From Actinomycetota bacterium (GTDB lineage: Bacteria; Actinomycetota; Actinomycetes; Nanopelagicales; Nanopelagicaceae): a DNA stretch of 30,110 nt. A program made the translations under genes and the position numbers. Location: NCBI GenBank assembly GCA_009704445.1, contig WLED01000002.1:1-30110 (forward strand). The letters are read 5' to 3'. The number at the start of each line of letters is the position of its first letter. The stretch's first letter is position 1. A model generated the notes under the pieces. That model was not told the DNA's origin and did no database searches. It was given only the letters and a program-made list of their open reading frames with translations. Shown here piece after piece: positions 9,630 through 17,230 of the stretch.

Positions 9630-9748
9630 GTATTTTCACATTTCTTTTCGGTACGGTTTCAAGTATCAACCTAAGGTTTAGAGATGCAGGGCTAAAAATT
9701 TTTTAAGTTTGAGCCACATTCCATCGCCGTAACTGGTTGGATTACGCC

Positions 9749-10726
9749 ATGGCAATGACAGCATCTGTTAAAGATGAACTTTCTCGCATCGCGATAACAA
9801 AGCCTTGCTGCCGAAAAGCAGAAGTGTCGGCTTTGCTTCGCTTTGCAGGGGGATTGCACTTAGCGGCCGGAAAAATTGTGATTGAAGTAGAACTTGATAC
9901 ATCACAAAGTGCTCGAAGGTTGCGCAAAGACATCGCCGATATTTATGGTCATGATTCAGATTTAGCTGTGTTGTCTTCTGGTGGTCTGCGAAAAGGCTCT
10001 CGCTACGTAGTCCGTGTCATTAATGACGGAGATGCACTTGCGCGCCAAACAGGTCTTGTTGATTCACATGGTCGTCCAGTTCGAGGTCTACCTCCGCAAG
10101 TAGTCTCTGCTGCGATTTGTGACTCTGAAGCTGCTTGGCGTGGCGCATTTATCGCACATGGTTCTTTGACAGAACCTGGTCGATCGTCGTCGTTAGAAAT
10201 TACATGTCCTGGTCCAGAGGCAGCGCTTGCACTGGTTGGTGCAGCGCGTCGAATGGGAATTGCTGCAAAGGCACGCGAAGTTCGTGGTGTTGACCGTGTT
10301 GTCATTCGAGATGGAGATGCGATTGGAGTTTTGCTAACGCGCCTGGGTGCACATGAAAGTGTGATGGCCTGGGAAGAGCGTCGCATGCGTCGTGAAGTCA
10401 GGGCAACTGCAAATCGACTTGCAAACTTTGATGATGCAAATCTACGTCGCTCAGCCCGAGCTGCTGTAGCATCAGCTGCCCGAGTTCAACGTGCAATGGA
10501 GATATTAGGGCCCACAATTCCAGACCATTTAAAAGAGGCCGGAGAACTGCGCATCAACCATGGGCAGGCATCATTAGAAGAACTCGGATCACTTGCCACT
10601 CCAGCGATGACAAAAGATGCAATCGCAGGACGAATTCGTCGTCTGCTAGCAATGGCAGATAAGCGCGCCGCAGAGTTAGGAATCCCTGATACTGAGAGTG
10701 GGTTGTCTCCAGATCTTCTCAATTGA
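9749..10726 (+). CDS. whiA: WhiA, DNA-binding regulator of division and sporulation
   Basis: WhiA is a DNA-binding protein needed for sporulation septation in Streptomyces and linked to cell division or chromosome segregation in non-sporulating Gram-positives. From ATG 9749 the protein is 325 residues, starting MAMTASVKDELSRIAITKPCC, the usual actinobacterial N-terminus. The reading frame also extends to a TTG at 9737, but that adds four unconserved residues. The middle (AAWRGAFIAHGSLTEPGRSS onward) is the degenerate LAGLIDADG homing-endonuclease-like domain. The C-terminal region (EILGPTIPDHLKEAGELR...LEELGSLATPAMTKDAIAGRIRRL) is the helix-turn-helix domain. No Shine-Dalgarno is obvious. The 119 bases between rapZ and whiA hold no gene and no convincing promoter that I can identify. 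Confidence 0.95.
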   Translation: MAMTASVKDELSRIAITKPCCRKAEVSALLRFAGGLHLAAGKIVIEVELDTSQSARRLRKDIADIYGHDSDLAVLSSGGLRKGSRYVVRVINDGDALARQTGLVDSHGRPVRGLPPQVVSAAICDSEAAWRGAFIAHGSLTEPGRSSSLEITCPGPEAALALVGAARRMGIAAKAREVRGVDRVVIRDGDAIGVLLTRLGAHESVMAWEERRMRREVRATANRLANFDDANLRRSARAAVASAARVQRAMEILGPTIPDHLKEAGELRINHGQASLEELGSLATPAMTKDAIAGRIRRLLAMADKRAAELGIPDTESGLSPDLLN

Positions 10727-10866
10727 TCGAAAAGGTAGCAACTGTGGTGACTTTCTCACTGATAAGATCGTCCATAAGACCCCAAAGTTGTGGCAGATAT
10801 TTCAGTTATCAAAAACGGGGTTTCTTCGTTTTAACCTAGAGCCCCACTACTGCGAAGGACTCAATC

Positions 10867-11865
10867 ATGATTAATGTAGGAATCAACGGATTCGGAAGAA
10901 TCGGGCGCAATTTTTTTCGTGCCAGCCTTACAAATCCGAATATCAATATCGTAGGCATTAACGATTTAACTCCTAATGAGACTCTTGCCCACCTACTTAA
11001 ATACGATTCAATCCTTGGTCGCCTCGGCCTGCCCGTAACTTTCACAGATGATTCAATTACTGTTGACGGTAAGACAATAAAGATCTTTTCAGAGCGTGAT
11101 CCAGCAAATCTTCCTTGGGCATCTGTAAAAGCCGATGTAGTTGTTGAATCAACAGGCATTTTCACAAAAGCTGCAGATGCTCAGAAACACATCACTGCAG
11201 GAGCTAAGAAAGTGATCATTTCGGCGCCAGCAACAGATGAAGACATCACGATCGTCATGGGCGTAAATCACTTGAAATATGATGGAAGCAAGCATCACAT
11301 TATTTCTAACGCCTCATGTACAACAAACTGTCTTGCCCCAATGGCAAAAGTTCTAAATGACAACTGGGGAATTGTTAAGGGATTAATGACAACAATCCAT
11401 GCGTACACAAACGATCAACCAATCCTGGATTTCCCACACAAAGATCTTCGACGCGCGCGCGCAGCTGCAACAAATATGATCCCAACCTCAACAGGTGCAG
11501 CAAAAGCGATCTCACTTGTGCTTCCTGAGCTCAAAGGCAAACTTGATGGTTACGCAATGCGCGTTCCTGTTCCAACAGGATCTGCAACCGACTTAACAGT
11601 TGAGTTGGCCAAAGAGGCAACAGTTCAAGAAATCAATGCTGCGATGAAGGCGGCAGCTCAAGGAGAACTAAAGGGCTATCTTTCTTACACCGAAGATCCA
11701 ATCGTTTCTTCAGACATCGTGACAGATCCTTCATCATGTGTTTTTGACTCTGACCTAACAAAAGTTATTGGAAATCAAGTCAAAGTTGTCGGTTGGTATG
11801 ACAATGAGTGGGGTTACTCAAACCGCCTCGTCGACCTGATCGGTTTTATTGGCAAAACGTTGTAA
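10867..11865 (+). CDS. gap: Glyceraldehyde-3-phosphate dehydrogenase (NAD-type)
   Basis: Gap oxidises and phosphorylates glyceraldehyde-3-phosphate to 1,3-bisphosphoglycerate in cytosolic glycolysis. The 332 residues show the N-terminal NAD-binding Rossmann motif INGFGRIGR (6-14) and the active-site stretch SNASCTTNCLAP with nucleophile Cys151. The conserved C-terminal WYDNEWGYSNRLVDL is also present. The start is ATG 10867, preceded by the Shine-Dalgarno GAAGGA at 10854-10859. The 140-base gap after whiA has no gene. It may hold the promoter: TAACCT at 10832-10837 fits TANNNT, but no convincing -35 is present, so this is weak. pgk overlaps the stop codon by one base, and tpiA and secG follow. 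Confidence 0.98.
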   Translation: MINVGINGFGRIGRNFFRASLTNPNINIVGINDLTPNETLAHLLKYDSILGRLGLPVTFTDDSITVDGKTIKIFSERDPANLPWASVKADVVVESTGIFTKAADAQKHITAGAKKVIISAPATDEDITIVMGVNHLKYDGSKHHIISNASCTTNCLAPMAKVLNDNWGIVKGLMTTIHAYTNDQPILDFPHKDLRRARAAATNMIPTSTGAAKAISLVLPELKGKLDGYAMRVPVPTGSATDLTVELAKEATVQEINAAMKAAAQGELKGYLSYTEDPIVSSDIVTDPSSCVFDSDLTKVIGNQVKVVGWYDNEWGYSNRLVDLIGFIGKTL

Positions 11866-13055
11866 TGCCAGAACTTTCAACAGTTGATTTAAAAGGTAAG
11901 CGGGTTTTTTTACGCTGCGACCTTAATGTGCCAATTAAAAATGGCGTCATCACTGATGACGGACGTATAAAAGCAAGCTTGCCAACTATTCAACTTTTGT
12001 TGAGTAAAGGCGCCTCACTTGTAATCGCCGCTCATCTAGGGCGTCCAAAGAACGGACCGTCAGAAGAGTTTACATTGGCCCCGGTTGCCAAGCGGCTGAG
12101 TGAATTGTTAAACAAGGGCGTTAAATTCCCTGGCCAAGTTAAAGGTGAGTCTGTTGCCAATTTGGCTGCATCACTTTTACCTGGGGAGATAATTCTTCTT
12201 GAGAATATTCGCTTTGAACCAGCTGAGACCAGTAAAGACGATTCCGAGCGTGCAAGTTTTGCAAATGAACTTGCTGCCATGGCAGATTTCTACGTCGGAG
12301 ATGGTTTTGGTGCGGTACATCGCAAACATGCATCCGTGTTCGATTTACCAAAACTACTTCCACATGCATCCGGAACCCTTGTTAATGCAGAGGTTAAGGT
12401 TTTAAAAACCTTAACAGACAATCCAGAACGCCCCTATGGAGTTGTCTTAGGTGGCGCGAAGACCTCTGACAAATTAGCCGTTATTGAAAACCTTCTCAAT
12501 AAGGTTGATGTATTGGCAATTGGTGGGGGAATGGTCTTCACATTTCTTAAAGCTCAAGGCAAAGAGATTGGCACATCGTTAGTTGAAAATGAGATGTTGG
12601 ATGAAGTTAGAGGATTAATTGCAAAAGCTGAGAAACTCGGAGTTACCTTGCTGCTGCCTACCGATATCGTTGTAGCCCCTACATTTTCTACAGATGCGAC
12701 CCCAACATTAGTTTCGGTCGATGCAATTCCATCAGATCAAATGGGTCTAGATATCGGCCCAATTTCTGCCATAAGTTACGCAGAGCAAATCCTTCGTTGC
12801 AAAACTGTTTTTTGGAACGGGCCCATGGGTGTTTTTGAATTCCCTAACTTCGCAGCTGGAACAAAAACAATTGCACAGGCCTTAACTCAGGTTAAGGGAA
12901 TTAGTGTTGTTGGAGGAGGAGATTCAGCTGCAGCTGTTCGTGCTTTAGGTTTTCAGGATTCTCAGTTTGGATATATCTCAACTGGTGGTGGGGCCTCATT
13001 GGAGTACTTAGAAGGTAAAGAACTTCCGGGGCTAACAGCGTTAGATTTGGGGTAA
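11865..13055 (+). CDS. pgk: Phosphoglycerate kinase
   Basis: Pgk transfers phosphate from 1,3-bisphosphoglycerate to ADP, the first ATP-yielding step of glycolysis. The chosen start, ATG 11865, overlaps the gap stop codon as TAATG and gives a 396-residue protein beginning MPELSTVDLKGKRVFLRCDLNVP, the family N-terminus. The frame is open 57 bases further upstream, but that lies inside gap. The substrate-binding RCDLNVP and HLGRP motifs are present, as are LENIRFEPAE and GDGFGAVHRKHAS. The nucleotide-binding region is VLGGAKTSDK, GGGMVFTFLKAQG, and the C-terminal FWNGPMGVFE with GGGDSAAA. Translational coupling with gap is likely. Confidence 0.98.
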   Translation: MPELSTVDLKGKRVFLRCDLNVPIKNGVITDDGRIKASLPTIQLLLSKGASLVIAAHLGRPKNGPSEEFTLAPVAKRLSELLNKGVKFPGQVKGESVANLAASLLPGEIILLENIRFEPAETSKDDSERASFANELAAMADFYVGDGFGAVHRKHASVFDLPKLLPHASGTLVNAEVKVLKTLTDNPERPYGVVLGGAKTSDKLAVIENLLNKVDVLAIGGGMVFTFLKAQGKEIGTSLVENEMLDEVRGLIAKAEKLGVTLLLPTDIVVAPTFSTDATPTLVSVDAIPSDQMGLDIGPISAISYAEQILRCKTVFWNGPMGVFEFPNFAAGTKTIAQALTQVKGISVVGGGDSAAAVRALGFQDSQFGYISTGGGASLEYLEGKELPGLTALDLG

Positions 13056-13101
13056 TACCGATTGAACAGATTAGAATTCCAAGTAACTAGAGGAGATACA
13101 G

Positions 13102-13878
13102 ATGCGTAAGCCATTGATGGCCGGTAATTGGAAGATGAATTTGAATCATCTTGAGGCAATAGCCGTTGCACAGAAACTGGTCTACGGTTTGGTTGATAAG
13201 GATTATGACGCTGTAGACGTTGCGATCATTCCTCCATTTACGGACATTCGATCTATTCAAACATTGGTAGATGGTGATCGCTTACGACTCCAGTATGGCG
13301 CGCAGGATCTTTCGCCTGAAAGTAGTGGTGCATTTACTGGAGATATCTCTGGAGCAATGCTGAAAAAACTTGGCTGCACGTATGTTGTAGTAGGCCATTC
13401 AGAGCGTCGAAGCGTTCACAATGAAAATGACACTTTGGTCAATCGCAAGATTAAGGCTGCGCTAGCAAACGAGTTAACACCAATTTTTTGTGTAGGAGAA
13501 GATTTGGCCGTTCGTGAATCGGGTATGCATGTATCCCACGTTGTTCGCCAAGTTCGTGCGGGACTTGAAGGTTTCACCAAGCCTGAGCTAAAGAAGATCG
13601 TAATTGCTTATGAACCTGTATGGGCGATAGGTACGGGTAAGACAGCTACACCCGAAGATGCTCAGGAAGTTTGCGCTGCTATTCGCGAAGAGATTGAAAA
13701 TATAGGATCTAGTGACATCGCCGCCAACATGCGAATTCTTTACGGGGGTTCTGTTAAGTCTTCGAACATAGTTGAAATCATGAAAATGGAAGATGTTGAC
13801 GGGGCACTTATTGGTGGGGCCAGCCTGGATCCTGAGGAATTGGCCAAAATTGCCAAGTTCTACGCGGTAGCAGAGTAA
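13102..13878 (+). CDS. tpiA: Triosephosphate isomerase
   Basis: TpiA interconverts dihydroxyacetone phosphate and glyceraldehyde-3-phosphate. The 258-residue protein carries the whole catalytic set: Asn-Lys in AGNWKMN (Lys11), electrophile His99 in VVGHSERR, and base Glu171 in AYEPVWAIGTGK. The phosphate-binding loop is there too (LYGGSVKSSN, then GALIGGASLDP). A strong Shine-Dalgarno (AGAGGAG) sits 6-12 bases before ATG 13102. It lies 46 bases after pgk and 56 bases before secG in the same direction, so it is probably part of the gap-pgk-tpiA-secG operon, a standard actinobacterial arrangement. Confidence 0.98.
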   Translation: MRKPLMAGNWKMNLNHLEAIAVAQKLVYGLVDKDYDAVDVAIIPPFTDIRSIQTLVDGDRLRLQYGAQDLSPESSGAFTGDISGAMLKKLGCTYVVVGHSERRSVHNENDTLVNRKIKAALANELTPIFCVGEDLAVRESGMHVSHVVRQVRAGLEGFTKPELKKIVIAYEPVWAIGTGKTATPEDAQEVCAAIREEIENIGSSDIAANMRILYGGSVKSSNIVEIMKMEDVDGALIGGASLDPEELAKIAKFYAVAE

Positions 13879-13934
13879 ACAATTAGCCAGTCAGGCGGGT
13901 ATCCTTACCCTCTACGAACTAGGAGTTTTGAAAA

Positions 13935-14162
13935 GTGATACTAGGTCTTTCAATTGCATTAATGATTACAAGCACACTGATGATTCTTTTAGTCCTCCTG
14001 CACAAGGGCAAGGGAAGCGGACTTTCTGATCTCTTCGGAGGTGGCATCTCGTCAAACTATGGTGGTTCATCGGTTGTTGAGAAAAACCTTGACCGAATAA
14101 CCATTGTTGCCGGTGGTATCTGGTTTTCTCTAGTAGTTGCTCTCTCACTTTTGCTCAAGTAA
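13935..14162 (+). CDS. secG: Preprotein translocase subunit SecG
   Basis: SecG is a small auxiliary subunit of the SecYEG protein-export channel. The 75-residue protein has two hydrophobic membrane segments (about residues 1-22 and 54-74), separated by the conserved glycine-rich cytoplasmic loop LHKGKGSGLSDLFGGG, which is diagnostic. Translation starts at GTG 13935, with Shine-Dalgarno AGGAG at 13921-13925. A small inverted repeat GGGTA-TCCT-TACCC (13897-13910) lies between tpiA and secG. It lacks a T-run and also contains TANNNT hexamers, so I cannot say what it does. Location next to tpiA is conserved in actinobacteria. Confidence 0.95.
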   Translation: MILGLSIALMITSTLMILLVLLHKGKGSGLSDLFGGGISSNYGGSSVVEKNLDRITIVAGGIWFSLVVALSLLLK

Positions 14163-14214
14163 TTTCACAATAAGTTGTAGGTGTTTACGTTTTAAAGTTG
14201 ATCTTTGAATTGAA

Positions 14215-14226
14215 CTAAGTACTTAG
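14215..14226 (+). promoter_or_regulatory. 12-bp perfect palindrome just before the rbpA ribosome-binding site
   Basis: CTAAGTACTTAG is a perfect inverted repeat with no spacer. It directly abuts the GGGAG Shine-Dalgarno of rbpA (14226-14230). It could be an operator for a dimeric regulator, or chance in AT-rich DNA. A TANNNT hexamer (TAAAGT, 14193-14198) upstream could be the rbpA -10, which would put the palindrome in the short untranslated leader. Confidence 0.3.
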
Positions 14227-14236
14227 GGAGAACAAA

Positions 14237-14575
14237 ATGGCAAGTGCAATTCGTGGAAGTCGCGTTGGAGCTGGCCCAATGGGTGAGGCAGAACGTGGAG
14301 ATTCGATTGCGCGCGCATATGTTTCATACTGGTGTGCAAATGGTCATGAAGTTCGCCCATCATTTGCAGTAGAAGAAACTGTCGTTATTCCAGCTGAATG
14401 GGATTGCCCAAAGTGTGGATATCCAGCAGGTAGAGATCGCAACAATCCTCCTAGCCCAATCAAGAATGAGCCATACAAAACTCACCTTGCATATGTTAAA
14501 GAGCGTCGCACAGATTCAGAGGGCGAAAGACTTCTTGAGGAAGCACTTCGTAAACTTCGCGGAGAAGACGACTAA
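14237..14575 (+). CDS. rbpA: RNA polymerase-binding protein RbpA
   Basis: RbpA is an actinobacteria-specific transcription factor that binds group I/II sigma factors and RNA polymerase, and stabilises open promoter complexes. The 112 residues begin MASAIRGSRVGAGPMGEAERG, the typical N-terminal tail. A zinc-ribbon core follows with Cys33, His37, Cys57 and Cys60 (YWCANGHE and DCPKCG). Next comes a basic linker (RDRNNPPSPIKNEPYKTHLAYVKERR), and last the sigma-interacting helices (EGERLLEEALRKLR). The start ATG 14237 has a clear Shine-Dalgarno, GGGAG. Its presence firmly places the DNA in Actinobacteria. The gene is convergent with pgi, and no hairpin terminator is seen between them. Confidence 0.97.
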   Translation: MASAIRGSRVGAGPMGEAERGDSIARAYVSYWCANGHEVRPSFAVEETVVIPAEWDCPKCGYPAGRDRNNPPSPIKNEPYKTHLAYVKERRTDSEGERLLEEALRKLRGEDD

Positions 14576-14577
14576 GA

Positions 14578-14607
14578 ACTTCTACAAACTTCTACAAGCT
14601 TCTACAA
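14578..14607. repeat. Three tandem 10-bp repeats between rbpA and pgi
   Basis: The unit ACTTCTACAA occurs three times head to tail (14578-14587, 14588-14597 and 14598-14607, the last starting with G instead of A). The array starts three bases after the rbpA stop codon and covers the pgi stop codon and its last codon on the minus strand. The unit length is not a multiple of three, but only the final copy touches coding sequence. It occupies the site where the convergent rbpA and pgi transcripts must end. No stem-loop with a T-tract is present, so a terminator role is not supported by sequence. Confidence 0.85.
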
Positions 14608-16137
14608 GGATTTAGCAGCATCCAAAACGCTCGCGATGCCTTCAGGTCGTTTCTTAAGATTTAATCTAAGTAAAGAGTATTTTCTCGAAGTCAGCGCATT
14701 TGCATCGCCAAGAGCTTGCGCAGCAATCAGAGTTTGCAAACTAAACTCTTGACCGGGAATTTCAACATCATTCTCACTGTCTCCAGTAATTTGCAGAAAA
14801 ACGCCATTGGGCTGGCCACCTTTATGAAACTGACCAGTCGAGTGTAAGAATCTAGGGCCCCAACCAAAGGTCACAGGCCTATTTGTTTTCTCCAAAAGAA
14901 TCTTCTGAATCTCGGCAACTCTTGTGTCTTCGCGTCGATCTAGGTACGACATGATTGCAAGGTATCCATCGCGTGGCATAGCTTTAATCAATTTATCGAG
15001 AGAATCTTTGAGGTTGCTTCCTTGACCAAAAATCTCAACCGCCCCATCTATATGGTCTGGATCAAAAGAAGGTTTCACGCCTTTCCACTGTGACAAGAGT
15101 AAGGATGTTGCATCTTTTGCTTCGGTTACATTCGGTTGATTAAAGGGATCTACTTTTAAGGCGAAACCGATTAAGGCAGTTACCCATTCCCAAACAATGA
15201 ATTGGGAACTCAAATTAGCTTCAACTACTAGATCCGCGCTACCTGCAAAAGAGACCTTAAAAACTTCATCATTTTCCAGTTGTTTAGAATTCTGAACGAC
15301 AACGGGTAGTCGCCCGACACCGTTCTTGCCTGTGGATTCTGCAATCAATTGCTCAATCCAGTCACTTAGTCCAGGCATATTGCTCTGTGCATCAGTAAAT
15401 GAAATGTATTGACCGGCAATATGGGACAACAAGAAAGCAATGTCACACACCAACTCAGGATTAGATAGAAACTCTTTTTTTGTATCTTCTGCGTGGTCAA
15501 GTAAGACGGAGACATCGATATTCATTAACGCAGCCGGGACTAGCCCAAAAGCGCTCAGCACACTAAATCGGCCTCCAACATTTGGATCTGCGTTGATCAC
15601 CGAGAAGCCGTGATGCCGTGCGTCTTTATCTAGAGATGATCCAGGATCTGTAACAAAAACTATGTGGGACCTCGGATCAAGTTTTGCCCTGATAAAGGCT
15701 TGTTCAAGAATTGATCGCTGAGAAGCGGTTTCAATTGTAGTTCCAGATTTTGAACTAACTATTACTAAAGTTTTAGATAACTCTTTGCTCAATGCATGCT
15801 GGATGTAATTGGGATCCGTTGAATCCAGAACAAAAAGCTCTTTCAAAAATGTTGCAGCGATAACTTCAGGACCTAGAGATGAACCACCCATCCCACATAA
15901 GATGATTTCGGTTTTATCTCGGTGCTTTGCGGCCAATGCATCCAAGGTAGGAAGAAGATCACGAGAAGTATGGGGAAGATCTATCCAATTCAGCCTTGTA
16001 GCTGCCTCTGCTTCAGCTCCTGGTCCCCACAAACTGACGTCCTTCTTGGCTAGTCTTGCGTGCCCTTGCAACAAATCTCTATATTCGGGGGAGCTTCGAT
16101 CAATTTTAGTAAGTGCATCACCACTTATCTTCAGCAT
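14602..16137 (-). CDS. pgi: Glucose-6-phosphate isomerase
   Basis: Pgi interconverts glucose-6-phosphate and fructose-6-phosphate. The 511-residue protein has the double SIS-domain signatures: CGMGGSSLGPE (81-91) and VSSKSGTTIET (127-137), which bind the sugar phosphate. The family stretch QLIAESTGKNGVGRLPVV holds a conserved glutamate. It belongs to the actinobacterial form usually found beside transaldolase, somewhat shorter than the E. coli enzyme. The start ATG (16137, minus) overlaps the tal stop by one base (TAATG), so tal-pgi are translationally coupled. The last codons run into a tandem 10-bp repeat shared with the rbpA downstream region. Confidence 0.94.
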   Translation of the reverse strand: MLKISGDALTKIDRSSPEYRDLLQGHARLAKKDVSLWGPGAEAEAATRLNWIDLPHTSRDLLPTLDALAAKHRDKTEIILCGMGGSSLGPEVIAATFLKELFVLDSTDPNYIQHALSKELSKTLVIVSSKSGTTIETASQRSILEQAFIRAKLDPRSHIVFVTDPGSSLDKDARHHGFSVINADPNVGGRFSVLSAFGLVPAALMNIDVSVLLDHAEDTKKEFLSNPELVCDIAFLLSHIAGQYISFTDAQSNMPGLSDWIEQLIAESTGKNGVGRLPVVVQNSKQLENDEVFKVSFAGSADLVVEANLSSQFIVWEWVTALIGFALKVDPFNQPNVTEAKDATSLLLSQWKGVKPSFDPDHIDGAVEIFGQGSNLKDSLDKLIKAMPRDGYLAIMSYLDRREDTRVAEIQKILLEKTNRPVTFGWGPRFLHSTGQFHKGGQPNGVFLQITGDSENDVEIPGQEFSLQTLIAAQALGDANALTSRKYSLLRLNLKKRPEGIASVLDAAKSL

Positions 16138-17228
16138 TATTGAAGTGCATTCTTAACGTTGATTTGAAGTTCATTCCATGCTTGAGCAAACTTTTTTACA
16201 CCGTCAATTTCAAGTTCGCCAGTTACATCATCTAGTGAAATGGCCAATTCTGATAAACCACGAAGAACATTTACGGCGTCGGGGTATCTTGAAGTAATTG
16301 TGTCCCCACGCAAAACACCGTGATCAAGTAGCGCATCAAGAGTTGATTGGGGCATCGTGTTTACTGTATCGGGGGCTACTAACTCAACGACGTAGGTTGT
16401 ATCTGAATAACTCGGATCCTTTACGCCAGTGGATGCCCATAAGGGTCTTTGCTTATGACCGCCTTTTGCCGCGATTGAAGCCCATCGGGGTGAATTGAAT
16501 TTCTCTTCGAATAATTGATAGGCGAGATGTGCGTTAGCGATCGCAGCTTTTCCCAGTAATTGCAAAGCCTCGGGTGTACCAATTCCTTTGAGTTGTGCAT
16601 CGATTGCTGAATCAATTCGACTGATGAAAAACGATGCAACTGAATGCACCTTCGAAGGATCGCTGCATTCTTCTACACCTTTCATGTAGGCATCGATCAC
16701 CTGTCCGTAGCGCTTTATAGAAAAAATCAGAGTGACATTCACACTAATTCCATGTGACAGAAGTGCGGTGATTGCGGGTAAACCCTGCAGAGTTGCTGGC
16801 ACCTTGATCATGACATTTTCTCTATCAATTATCTTCCACAATTTTTGACCGGCAGAAATTGTTGCCTGAGTGTCATTTGCTAAACGAGGATCAACTTCGA
16901 TACTCACGCGACCATCCACGCCTTTAGAGGATTTGTAAATCGGCAGGAGAAGATCACATGCTGCCCGCACGTCGTCGGTTGTAAGTTTTTCGATCACATC
17001 ATCTACAGAAGAACCCTTCATTAACTCGATGTCTTTGGCATATTCGGAGCCAGAACTAATTGCTGCGCTAAAAATGCTTGGATTTGTAGTGACGCCTACA
17101 ACTGCAGAAGTTGCGATACGAGAGGGAAGGGAATGGGAATCAGTTCCTGTTATCTTTGCACGAGAGAGATCATCTAACCAGATTGAAGTAGGACAGTCCT
17201 TCAACTCATCTAACCTAGTTGTATCCAT
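16137..17228 (-). CDS. tal: Transaldolase
   Basis: Tal moves a dihydroxyacetone unit between sugar phosphates in the non-oxidative pentose phosphate pathway. From ATG 17228 the protein has 363 residues, starting MDTTRLDELKDCPTSIWLDDLSR, typical for the long actinobacterial type. Landmarks are GVTTNPSIF (45-53) and VMIKVPAT with the Schiff-base Lys142. A TTG at 17234 would add two residues; the ATG is preferred, and lies 2 bases after the tkt stop codon. No good Shine-Dalgarno is visible, as expected for coupled translation within tkt-tal-pgi. Usual neighbours zwf and opcA are missing. Confidence 0.96.
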   Translation of the reverse strand: MDTTRLDELKDCPTSIWLDDLSRAKITGTDSHSLPSRIATSAVVGVTTNPSIFSAAISSGSEYAKDIELMKGSSVDDVIEKLTTDDVRAACDLLLPIYKSSKGVDGRVSIEVDPRLANDTQATISAGQKLWKIIDRENVMIKVPATLQGLPAITALLSHGISVNVTLIFSIKRYGQVIDAYMKGVEECSDPSKVHSVASFFISRIDSAIDAQLKGIGTPEALQLLGKAAIANAHLAYQLFEEKFNSPRWASIAAKGGHKQRPLWASTGVKDPSYSDTTYVVELVAPDTVNTMPQSTLDALLDHGVLRGDTITSRYPDAVNVLRGLSELAISLDDVTGELEIDGVKKFAQAWNELQINVKNALQ

Positions 17229-17230
17229 TT

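Noticed and set aside
9704..9709. TAAGTT as a whiA -10 element
   Set aside because: It fits TANNNT, but there is no -35 partner and the resulting leader has no Shine-Dalgarno; the evidence is too thin for a feature.
9737..9748. TTG 9737 as the whiA start
   Set aside because: It adds four residues not seen in actinobacterial WhiA; ATG 9749 gives the conserved MAMTASVKDELSR N-terminus.
10003..10386. 127-codon open frame on the minus strand inside whiA
   Set aside because: It is rich in Arg, Ser and Pro, has no recognisable domain and lies entirely antisense to a well-conserved gene: a shadow frame.
13897..13910. GGGTA-TCCT-TACCC inverted repeat between tpiA and secG as a terminator
   Set aside because: Only five base pairs, no T-run, and secG belongs to the same conserved operon.
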